DNA of 12,722 nt, taken from the NCBI GenBank assembly GCA_028705905.1, contig JAQWCP010000019.1, positions 775-13,496 of the forward strand, given 5' to 3'. The notes below the pieces were generated by a model, which had not been told where the DNA came from, made no database searches, and was given only the letters and a program-made list of their open reading frames with translations. Position numbers and translations under genes: made by a program. This DNA comes from Oscillospiraceae bacterium. Its GTDB lineage: Bacteria; Bacillota; Clostridia; Oscillospirales; Oscillospiraceae. Positions within the stretch are counted from its first letter, which is position 1; each line of letters begins with the position of its first letter. Shown here piece after piece: positions 6,903-12,464 of the stretch.

Positions 6903-7733
6903 ATGAGCCGAGCAGATCAGATTTTTATTGAAAATTGCAGAGAAATTTTGGAGCGCGGCGTATGGGACAAAGAGTACCCTGTGCGTCCCAAGTGGGAAGA
7001 TGGGGCACCAGCCCACACGGTCAAGCGGTTTGGAATCATCAACCGGTATCAGCTGGATGAGGAATTTCCCATCTTAACCCTGCGTCGTACGTATTGGAAG
7101 ACCGCAGTGGATGAGCTGCTCTGGATCTGGCAGAAGAAGTCCAATCACGTCAGTGAGCTACGGGGCAACATTTGGGATGCCTGGGCGGACGACTCCGGCT
7201 CCATCGGCAAGGCGTACGGGTATCAGCTGGGCATCAAGCATCAGTATCCGGAAGGGAAGTTCGACCAAGTGGATCGTGTGCTGTTTGACCTCAGGCACAA
7301 CCCCAACAGCCGCAGAATTATGACAAACCTTTACAATTTTGAGGATTTACATGAAATGGCGCTGTACCCTTGCGCATACAGCATGACCTTCAACGTCAGC
7401 GGGGATACGTTAAACGCCATTTTGAACCAGCGGTCCCAGGACATGCTCACCGCCAATAATTGGAATGTGGTGCAGTACGCTGTGTTGGTACATATGATGG
7501 CCAAAGTGAGCGGGCTACGGGCGGGGGAACTGGTTCATGTGATTGCCGACGCTCATATTTACGACCGACATGTCCCCATTGTAGAGCAACTGCTGGAGCG
7601 GCCGCCGTTGCCCGCGCCCCAGTTTTCCATGGATCAAGGTGTGACAGACTTTTATGCCTTTACGCGGGACAGCTTCCAGGTGACGGATTATCAATACCAT
7701 CCACTGGACGAGACGATTTCCGTGGCAGTGTGA
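6903..7733 (+). CDS. thyA: Thymidylate synthase (B. subtilis ThyA / phage phi3T subfamily)
   Basis: This encodes a 276-residue enzyme that methylates dUMP to dTMP using 5,10-methylene-THF and releases DHF. The catalytic cysteine is C157 in LYPCAYSMTF. Other conserved residues are R177 and D180 (NQRSQD), N188 (WNVVQY), H218 and Y220 (AHIYDRH), and the RRIM (137-140) phosphate-site arginines. The text around them (VRPKWEDGAPAHT, WKTAVDELLWIWQKKSN, PCxY in place of the E. coli-type PCH) matches the divergent subfamily of B. subtilis ThyA and phage phi3T, not the E. coli/ThyB type. It ends in the usual VAV. AGGAGG at 6892-6897 lies 5 bases before the ATG. dfrA follows after 17 bases, a classic functional pair. 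Confidence 0.96.
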   Translation: MSRADQIFIENCREILERGVWDKEYPVRPKWEDGAPAHTVKRFGIINRYQLDEEFPILTLRRTYWKTAVDELLWIWQKKSNHVSELRGNIWDAWADDSGSIGKAYGYQLGIKHQYPEGKFDQVDRVLFDLRHNPNSRRIMTNLYNFEDLHEMALYPCAYSMTFNVSGDTLNAILNQRSQDMLTANNWNVVQYAVLVHMMAKVSGLRAGELVHVIADAHIYDRHVPIVEQLLERPPLPAPQFSMDQGVTDFYAFTRDSFQVTDYQYHPLDETISVAV

Positions 7734-7750
7734 GAGGGGAGTGCAGACGG

Positions 7751-8236
7751 ATGAATGCAATTGTAGCGGTCAATGAACAATGGGGGATTGGGGCAAATGA
7801 CGCCCTGCTGGTCTCCATTCCGCCGGATTTGAAGCGCTTTCGTGCGCTGACGATGGGCGGCACGATGATCGTAGGCAGGAAGACTTTGAAGACATTTCCG
7901 GGAGAGGCGCCTCTGAAAGGACGGGAGAATCTCGTTCTGTCTCGGGACCGAACGTTCCAGCTTCCGGGAGCCATTGTCTGCGGGAGTGTGGAAGAAGTTC
8001 TGGAAGCCGTCAAAGAAAAAGATCCAGAGTCGGTTTTTGTCATCGGCGGCGAATCGGTTTACAGGGCGTTTTTGCCTTATTGCCGCAAAGTGTATGTCAC
8101 ACAGTTTTGCGGCGGTGAAAAAGCCGACCGATTTTTCCCCAATTTGGATGAAGACCCCCTCTGGCAACAGACAGAGGTGGAGCCATGGCAGGAATTTGAA
8201 GGGATTTCCTTCCGATATACACTATATGAAAGATAA
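7751..8236 (+). CDS. dfrA: Dihydrofolate reductase
   Basis: This encodes 161 residues, the normal bacterial length. It reduces DHF to THF with NADPH and so recycles the DHF produced by the adjacent ThyA. The N-terminus NAIVAVNEQWGIG, the acidic active-site residue D26 in SIPPDLKRFR, the NADPH-binding MIVGRKTLKTFPG (39-51), NLVLSR (60-65) and VIGGESVYRAFLP (97-109) are all in place. The start follows thyA by 17 bases, with GGGGAG at 7736-7741 about 9 bases upstream. The frame is open far upstream through thyA, but homology begins only at this ATG. The stop codon is embedded in the left arm of the hairpin at 8232-8277. The symbol folA is equally valid for the chromosomal gene. Confidence 0.95.
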   Translation: MNAIVAVNEQWGIGANDALLVSIPPDLKRFRALTMGGTMIVGRKTLKTFPGEAPLKGRENLVLSRDRTFQLPGAIVCGSVEEVLEAVKEKDPESVFVIGGESVYRAFLPYCRKVYVTQFCGGEKADRFFPNLDEDPLWQQTEVEPWQEFEGISFRYTLYER

Positions 8237-8277
8237 CAAGACGCCGTTTGCAAAAATGCAAACGGCGTCTTGTTATC
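8232..8277. terminator. 46-base perfect hairpin containing the dfrA stop codon
   Basis: The left arm 8232-8252 (GATAACAAGACGCCG... to TTTGCA) and right arm 8257-8277 are exact reverse complements, giving 21 bp closed by an AAAA loop. No T-run follows the full stem, but the inner 15-bp stem is followed by TTGTTATCTTG. The position, at the end of thyA-dfrA and between convergent genes, suggests a terminator or 3'-end protector, perhaps working in both directions. Confidence 0.6.
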
Positions 8278-8481
8278 TTGTGGTTGTTCGAGGTCCAATG
8301 CCTCCCAAGAGCGGATGGACTTTTGAAAGGTGACGTAATGCGGAAGATATTACACGCCTCTTTGGGAGCGACGATTTGTCCTTTTTCACCCACATATAGA
8401 CAACGCCCATACAGGGCGCGCCCTGTATGGGCATTACTGGAGGTTTGGGTTTTGAGGCTGCAAATGCTAGCTACATGGTTT
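8278..8481. other. Intergenic stretch with folded segment and palindrome between convergent genes
   Basis: This lies between dfrA (+) and the M23 peptidase (-). It holds CTCCCAAGAG (8302-8311), which is nearly complementary to CTCTTTGGGAG (8358-8368, one bulged base). Between them are GTAAT (8335-8339) and ATTAC (8349-8353), which form an inner hairpin. A perfect palindrome follows at 8405-8432. A possible 49-codon ORF runs 8338-8487 on the plus strand with AAAGGTGA before its ATG, but it has no recognisable family and contains the palindrome. I recognise no known RNA class here. Confidence 0.4.
8405..8432. repeat. Perfect 28-bp palindrome
   Basis: GCCCATACAGGGCG (8405-8418) is followed directly by its exact reverse complement (8419-8432), with no spacer. 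As RNA it would give a 12-bp stem with a CGCG loop on either strand. Neither side has a real T-run. It lies 49 bases beyond the M23 gene stop, so it may help end that transcript. A protein-binding or cruciform-forming site is also possible. Confidence 0.6.
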
Positions 8482-9912
8482 TCATAAATAGGAAAGGGGG
8501 TTAACAGACTTTCCGCCTATACGAATTTCAAAATGCAAATGGTTTCCAGTGGCACGGCCGGTGGCGCCCATCCGGGCGATTGGCTGGCCTTGGGCCACTT
8601 TTGCACCGTTGGAGACAAGAATCTGACTGCAATGGGCATAATATGTCTGCTTGCCGTTGCCATGGTTGATGATGATTAGATTACCATACGTCCCCTTGTA
8701 GCCGGTGAAGGTGACCGTTCCACCATCGGCCGCTTTGATGGCAGTGCCGCATTTATTGGCGATGTCGATGCCAGAGTGAAAGCTGGTGGAACCAAAGATC
8801 CGGCGGTAGCCGAATTTGGAGGTGATGTTACCGGAGGTGGGCCAGGCAAAAGAACCAGTTGCAGCGGTTTTGGGCCGCTCTTTTGTCCCCACGGCAATGA
8901 CTTCCGTAACCGGTGCCTGAACGACCGTTTCCTCTGCAACGGTACGGCTGATGATCCGGTCATTTTTTAAAGTCTGATCCTCTTTGATTTGTTTGACTCC
9001 GTTGACACCGACGGTTTTTACGTTTCGTTCCCCTTTGTATAAGGTGGCGTCGTTGACAGTTTCAGTTTCAAACGGGATTTCCTTTGAATAAGTTGCGGTT
9101 TTTTCCACGTAAACGGATAAAAAGGGCGTTTTTTCCTCTATAGTTATCATTTGATATGATTGTAAGTTTTCGTTGGTCAGACCGGGATTTAAGTCTAGGA
9201 TTTGATCTACGGTGACGCCACATTGTTCTGCAATAGACGCCAGAGTGTCCTCTGCCTGAACAGTATGATTTCGGTCTGAACCGGTTTCTGTTTGCAGGAT
9301 TTGGAGAATTTTAGTGAGATCCTGTTCTGTGGTTTTGGCTACATACTCTTCTTGGATAGATACTGGTTCTACAAAATGGACCGAGCGGGTATTTTCTCCT
9401 TGGTATTGCGCTGTAATCTGGTGCAATAGCGCTACAAGGGAATCCATATCCTCGGCTGCGCCCAATAATTTGCCGTCCACGCGAAGGGCATAAAGCTGTT
9501 CAATTTCATCTACCGTTCCAAGGAGATGCTGCTCCATGGCAGAAGAAGAGGTGTATTCATTTCCGTATGTATAGATGTACTGATAACTGGGATCTGCTGC
9601 CAGGTGGTATGGCTTGCCCAAAATTTGGGAGATGGTGTCTTCTGTTTGCGCCACGGCGGCGTCAAACGTTGCTTTTTGTTCCACCTTTCCGATCTCCATG
9701 CCGTTGATGGCGACTACATACGTTGGATAATACAGCGCAGAAAAGGCGATGACACCGGAAAGGAGCAAAGCCGTGAGGAATAGAAACCCTCTGCGTGCAT
9801 GCAGCCAAGAAAGGGAGGAGCGTAAACGGCCACGTTGCCGGACTTGGGGCAGCGGCCGTGATTTTTTGGGGAAAATATCTGTGCGGGCATCATGGTTTAT
9901 TCGTTCTTCCAT
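8482..9912 (-). CDS. Membrane-anchored LysM-G5-M23 peptidoglycan endopeptidase
   Basis: This encodes 476 residues. A basic cytoplasmic head (about 1-42, with RQRGRLR) is followed by one membrane helix (about 43-62). An extracellular linker comes next (about 65-210). A LysM-like segment (about 215-259, HTVQAEDTLASIAEQCGVTV to ITIEE) is followed by a G5 domain (about 264-343). The M23 domain (about 356-476) has the zinc ligands H379 and D383 (HSGIDIA) and H460, with H427 and H458 as further active-site histidines (AHCS, GNHLHFE). It should cut peptide cross-links in the wall or spore cortex precursor. The start at 9912 is supported by AAAGGAGG (9923-9930, minus strand), 10 bases upstream; the frame extends further but without support. 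A good sigma-A-like promoter lies at 10037-10065. It is divergent from spoVAD. A catalytic role is likely because the ligands are intact. Confidence 0.92.
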   Translation of the reverse strand: MEERINHDARTDIFPKKSRPLPQVRQRGRLRSSLSWLHARRGFLFLTALLLSGVIAFSALYYPTYVVAINGMEIGKVEQKATFDAAVAQTEDTISQILGKPYHLAADPSYQYIYTYGNEYTSSSAMEQHLLGTVDEIEQLYALRVDGKLLGAAEDMDSLVALLHQITAQYQGENTRSVHFVEPVSIQEEYVAKTTEQDLTKILQILQTETGSDRNHTVQAEDTLASIAEQCGVTVDQILDLNPGLTNENLQSYQMITIEEKTPFLSVYVEKTATYSKEIPFETETVNDATLYKGERNVKTVGVNGVKQIKEDQTLKNDRIISRTVAEETVVQAPVTEVIAVGTKERPKTAATGSFAWPTSGNITSKFGYRRIFGSTSFHSGIDIANKCGTAIKAADGGTVTFTGYKGTYGNLIIINHGNGKQTYYAHCSQILVSNGAKVAQGQPIARMGATGRATGNHLHFEIRIGGKSVNPLSYL

Positions 9913-9969
9913 AGAATAAATGCCTCCTTTTGTAAAATTGAAAAAATATGTAAGGTCGAGACCCATGGG

Positions 9970-10022
9970 AATTAACAAAACAGAATCGAGTTAATTACAA
10001 AGTGAGATATAAAAATTACAAA
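9970..10022. repeat. Direct and inverted repeats in the M23 gene leader
   Basis: AATTACAAA occurs at 9993-10001 and again at 10014-10022, exactly 21 bases apart, which is two DNA turns. An inverted repeat AATTAAC (9970-9976) / GTTAATT (9990-9996) with a 13-base spacer sits next to it. All lie just downstream of the predicted start (about 10030) of the minus-strand M23 transcript, where a repressor site could be. The repeats are seen; a regulator is inferred. Confidence 0.4.
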
Positions 10023-10036
10023 TAGTAACAATTGAT

Positions 10037-10065
10037 AGGATACACGATTTTTCAGGAGGCGTCAA
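10037..10065 (-). promoter_or_regulatory. Sigma-A-type promoter of the M23 peptidase gene
   Basis: Read on the minus strand, TTGACG (10060-10065) and TATCCT (10037-10042) are separated by exactly 17 bases. This is the best -35/-10 pair in the window. Start of transcription is expected near 10030, leaving a leader of about 118 bases before the ATG at 9912. Confidence 0.6.
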
Positions 10066-10121
10066 GTCCTTTTCTTATAAATAAAACTAGTTTCGCTCGA
10101 CAAAACTTGTGCTTCTTCAAA

Positions 10122-10159
10122 ATATTTCCGTTCTTTCCAATGGAAATATCAGGAAAGAA
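10122..10159. repeat. Two interleaved 8-bp inverted repeats upstream of spoVAD
   Basis: ATATTTCC (10122-10129) pairs with GGAAATAT (10142-10149), and TTCTTTCC (10131-10138) pairs with GGAAAGAA (10152-10159). The order is A-B-A'-B'. Both stems cannot easily form at once, because the gaps are only 1, 3 and 2 bases. As DNA it reads as two TTTCC half-sites followed by two GGAAA half-sites. It lies between the M23 and spoVAD promoters. Confidence 0.55.
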
Positions 10160-10181
10160 ACAAAAAGAGTGCAGTTTTGCG

Positions 10182-10210
10182 CCATAATTTTTTTAGAATG
10201 GTTTACACTA
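10182..10210 (+). promoter_or_regulatory. Candidate forespore-type (sigma-F/G-like) promoter of spoVAD-spoVAE
   Basis: CCATA (10182-10186) and GTTTACACTA (10201-10210), 14 bases apart, approach the -35 and -10 patterns known for sigma-F/sigma-G promoters. spoVA operons are sigma-G-controlled in Bacillus. Start of transcription would be near 10217, just before the AAGGAG at 10221-10226. The match is imperfect; TACACT alone could also be a vegetative -10. Confidence 0.33.
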
Positions 10211-10230
10211 TGGATATGGAAAGGAGAGAG

Positions 10231-11262
10231 ATGCTTTTGGAGACAAAACGCATGGGAGGGCAAACGGTTCGCTTGCCCAGCGCGCCCGCCATTGTAAGTT
10301 GTGCCAATGTGGTAGGGAATCAAGAAGGAAAAGGACCTTTGAGAGATAGCTTTGACTGTGTCAGTGAAGATTCTCTTTTTGGACAGAAAACATGGGAACA
10401 GGCAGAGAGTGAAATGCAAAAACGGGTGCTGAACGCGGCCATCGCCAAAGCAGGAATCGATGCTGCCACCTTGTCATATATTTTCGCAGGGGATTTGCTC
10501 AACCAATGTATCGGCACATCCTTTGCTCTGCGCCCGTCAGAGATCCCGTTTTTTGGTCTGTACGGTGCATGTTCCACCATGGCAGAGTCTTTGTCTTTGG
10601 CGGCCATGATGATAGATGGTGGGTTTGCCAACTGGACGGCGGCCATGACATCGTCTCATTTTTGTACAGCGGAGCGGCAATATCGCAATCCGTTGGAATA
10701 TGGCAACCAGCGTACGCCCACAGCCCAGTGGACAGCTACGGCCGCAGGCGCCGCAATTCTATCCAACGAGGGAAATGGGCCGTATATCACACATGTGACC
10801 ACTGGAAAAATTGTGGATTGGGGCATTGCCGACGCGAATAATATGGGTGCCGCTATGGCACCGGCGGCATACCAGACGCTACGGGCCCATTTTGCTGACA
10901 CGGGGCGCACGCCGGAGGCATATGACCTCATTGTGACAGGGGATTTGGGGGTTTTGGGCAAGGAAATTGTGACGGATCTCTTTGCCAAAGATGGCGTCAA
11001 TCTGATGGGACGGTACGATGATTGCGGCGTGCTGATCTATGACAACGAAAAACAGGACATGCACTGCGGAGGGTCCGGCTGCGGTTGCTCAGCCGCTGTG
11101 CTTACAGGATATCTGGTGCAAGAAATGAAGAAAGGGCGCATCAAGCGGCTGCTCTTCGCCGGCACCGGCGCCTTGCTCTCTCCCACGTCCAGCCAGCAGG
11201 GGGAGAGCATCCCAGGCATCTGCCACGTGGTAGCCATCAGCACAGAGAGAGAGGGAGCGTAA
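10231..11262 (+). CDS. spoVAD: Stage V sporulation protein AD (SpoVAD)
   Basis: This encodes 343 residues with a thiolase-like fold, as in B. subtilis SpoVAD, the protein of the SpoVA channel that binds dipicolinic acid during spore loading. Long blocks follow the family: FAGDLLNQ (85-92), LYGACSTMAES (110-120), TSSHFCTAERQYRNPLEYG (140-158), NNMGAAMAPAAY (203-214), TGDLGVLGKEI (236-246), GGSGCGCSA (280-288) and GTGALLSPTSSQQGESIP (311-328). The chosen ATG at 10231 has AAGGAG at 10221-10226, somewhat close (4 bases). The ATG at 10252, preceded by GGAG at 10239-10242, is an alternative and would remove seven residues. The frame is open to 10177, but nothing supports that start. It overlaps spoVAE by one base (TAATG). 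The usual upstream partner spoVAC is absent here. Confidence 0.95.
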   Translation: MLLETKRMGGQTVRLPSAPAIVSCANVVGNQEGKGPLRDSFDCVSEDSLFGQKTWEQAESEMQKRVLNAAIAKAGIDAATLSYIFAGDLLNQCIGTSFALRPSEIPFFGLYGACSTMAESLSLAAMMIDGGFANWTAAMTSSHFCTAERQYRNPLEYGNQRTPTAQWTATAAGAAILSNEGNGPYITHVTTGKIVDWGIADANNMGAAMAPAAYQTLRAHFADTGRTPEAYDLIVTGDLGVLGKEIVTDLFAKDGVNLMGRYDDCGVLIYDNEKQDMHCGGSGCGCSAAVLTGYLVQEMKKGRIKRLLFAGTGALLSPTSSQQGESIPGICHVVAISTEREGA

Positions 11263-11630
11263 TGGACGGATTCATGGAATATTTAAACGCTTTTATTTGC
11301 GGCGGAATTCTCTGTGCCATTGGCCAGATTTTAATTGATAAAACCAAGCTGACGCCAGCCCGAATTTTGGTGCTGTACGTGGTGTCTGGTGTGATTTTGG
11401 GTGGTCTTGGCATCTACGATTATATCGAATCGTGGGGCGGGGCGGGCGCCACGGTCCCCCTGACTGGATTTGGATACTCGCTGGCAAATGGAGCAGCCAA
11501 GGCCGTAGCGGAACGGGGATTTTGGGGTGCGTTTTCCGGAGGCATCACTGCCACCGCTGCCGGCATTACCGCTGCCATTGTCTTTGGGTTCCTGGTGGCG
11601 CTTATCTTCAAACCGGGGGATAAAAGCTAG
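11262..11630 (+). CDS. spoVAE: Stage V sporulation protein AE (SpoVAE/SpoVAEb)
   Basis: This encodes a 122-residue small integral membrane protein. Hydrophobic segments lie near 8-26 (FICGGILCAIGQILID), 33-51 (ARILVLYVVSGVILGGLG) and 97-116, with a glycine/alanine-rich middle (TGFGYSLANGAAKAV, ERGFWGAFSGG). This is the SpoVAEb type of the SpoVA DPA channel, in length and sequence. It starts within the spoVAD stop (TAATG), with AGGGAG at 11252-11257, so its translation is probably coupled to SpoVAD. It ends 66 bases before a strong terminator. Confidence 0.94.
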   Translation: MDGFMEYLNAFICGGILCAIGQILIDKTKLTPARILVLYVVSGVILGGLGIYDYIESWGGAGATVPLTGFGYSLANGAAKAVAERGFWGAFSGGITATAAGITAAIVFGFLVALIFKPGDKS

Positions 11631-11662
11631 TAAATTTCGATCTTTCCTTTTGGGACGAGATA

Positions 11663-11671
11663 TGGCATACT
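11663..11671 (+). promoter_or_regulatory. Candidate extended -10 promoter upstream of the udg gene
   Basis: TGG followed by CATACT (11666-11671) resembles the extended -10 at 3967-3975. There is no good -35. A transcript starting near 11679 would run straight into the terminator at 11697-11727 before reaching the udg gene. Confidence 0.27.
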
Positions 11672-11696
11672 AATATCAGAACCTAGTGTCGGAAGA

Positions 11697-11727
11697 AAAA
11701 AGAGGATGCGGGATGCATCCTCTTTTT
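11697..11727. terminator. Strong bidirectional rho-independent terminator after spoVAE
   Basis: AAAAAGAGGATGC (11697-11709) pairs perfectly with GCATCCTCTTTTT (11715-11727) around GGGAT. The 13-bp stem ends in a T-run on the plus strand and, through the A-run, in a T-run on the minus strand too. It should stop transcripts from spoVAD-spoVAE. Confidence 0.85.
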
Positions 11728-11767
11728 GATGGTTTGATAGGAGACATGTGAAAGGGGAGACGTTTGT

Positions 11768-12346
11768 ATGATGGAGTGGATGGAACTTGAGCGGCAGTGT
11801 ACGGAATGTCAGAAATGTGCGCTGGCCGAGACCAGAACCAATGTGGTGTTTGGCGTGGGCAGCAAAGAGGCAAAGGTGTTGTTCATAGGAGAAGGGCCGG
11901 GAGAACAGGAGGACTTAAAAGGCGAACCTTTTGTAGGCCGGGCGGGGAAACTGCTGGATGATATGCTGGAGCTGATCCATCTCAATCGAAAAAACATTTA
12001 TATAGCCAATATGGTGAAATGTCGGCCGCCAAAAAATCGAGATCCACGTCCAGAGGAGCAGGAGGCATGCCTTCCCTGGCTGCGCAATCAGGCGGCGCTG
12101 TTGCAGCCTGAAATTATCGTTTGCCTGGGGCGCATTGCTGCGATGAGAATCATCAACCCGAATTTTAAGATCACAAAAGAACATGGTATCTGGTTTGAAA
12201 AGAACGGATGCCAAGTGATGGCGCTATATCATCCCGCTGCGCTGTTGCGGGACCCAAACCGGCGGCCGGAAACATTTGAAGATTTGAAGAAGCTGGAAAA
12301 GAGGATCCAACTCCTTTGTCCGGAGACCTTTTCTCTTGGAGATTGA
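11768..12346 (+). CDS. Family 4 uracil-DNA glycosylase (4Fe-4S)
   Basis: This encodes a 192-residue enzyme that removes uracil from DNA at the start of base excision repair. The 4Fe-4S ligands fit C14-x2-C17, C85 (VKCRPP) and C101 (EACLPW). Motif A is GEGPGEQED (41-49), followed by FVGRAGKLLDDML (55-67), and the second active-site motif is HPAALLR (155-161). These define the thermophile-type family 4 UDG and are also common in mesophilic Clostridia. AAAGGGGAG (11751-11759) lies 8 bases before the first of two adjacent ATG codons (11768, 11771); either may be used. No clear promoter lies between the terminator at 11727 and the gene. Confidence 0.94.
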   Translation: MMEWMELERQCTECQKCALAETRTNVVFGVGSKEAKVLFIGEGPGEQEDLKGEPFVGRAGKLLDDMLELIHLNRKNIYIANMVKCRPPKNRDPRPEEQEACLPWLRNQAALLQPEIIVCLGRIAAMRIINPNFKITKEHGIWFEKNGCQVMALYHPAALLRDPNRRPETFEDLKKLEKRIQLLCPETFSLGD

Positions 12347-12370
12347 TGGCCGGAACACTGCCGGCATAAC

Positions 12371-12402
12371 AAAAGCCGCCGCGCCATGGGCGCGGCGGCT
12401 TT
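12371..12402. terminator. GC-rich bidirectional terminator hairpin between convergent genes
   Basis: AAAGCCGCCGCGCC (12372-12385) pairs perfectly over 14 bp with GGCGCGGCGGCTTT (12389-12402) around ATG. Plus-strand transcripts get only TTT after the stem. The minus strand gets TTTTG, which suits the carboxypeptidase gene slightly better. Confidence 0.75.
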
Positions 12403-12464
12403 GGACATTTGTTGCATGGGCAAGCAATTGGAGCTGAATAAATTCGCAAGGCGGGAAATTTTTG

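Noticed and set aside
7460..8236. 258-codon plus-strand ORF spanning the end of thyA and all of dfrA
   Set aside because: Only the part after ATG 7751 is DHFR; the upstream part is an out-of-frame reading of thyA and no fusion is implied.
8281..8303. TTCGAGGTCC resembling a tRNA T-arm
   Set aside because: The flanking bases do not pair as a T-stem, and no D-arm, anticodon arm or acceptor stem could be found.
8097..8393. 98-codon minus-strand ORF overlapping dfrA and the structured intergenic region
   Set aside because: It is mostly antisense to dfrA, starts at a GTG without a ribosome site, and has no recognisable domain.
8232..8432. CRISPR or IS-end interpretation of the two palindromes near 8250 and 8418
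   Set aside because: The palindromes are unrelated in sequence, not regularly repeated, and no transposase, cas gene or target duplication is present.
10177..10230. Extended N-terminus for SpoVAD from a TTG at 10177
   Set aside because: The added residues are not in the family, no ribosome site precedes them, and the region carries promoter-like sequence and the true ribosome site.
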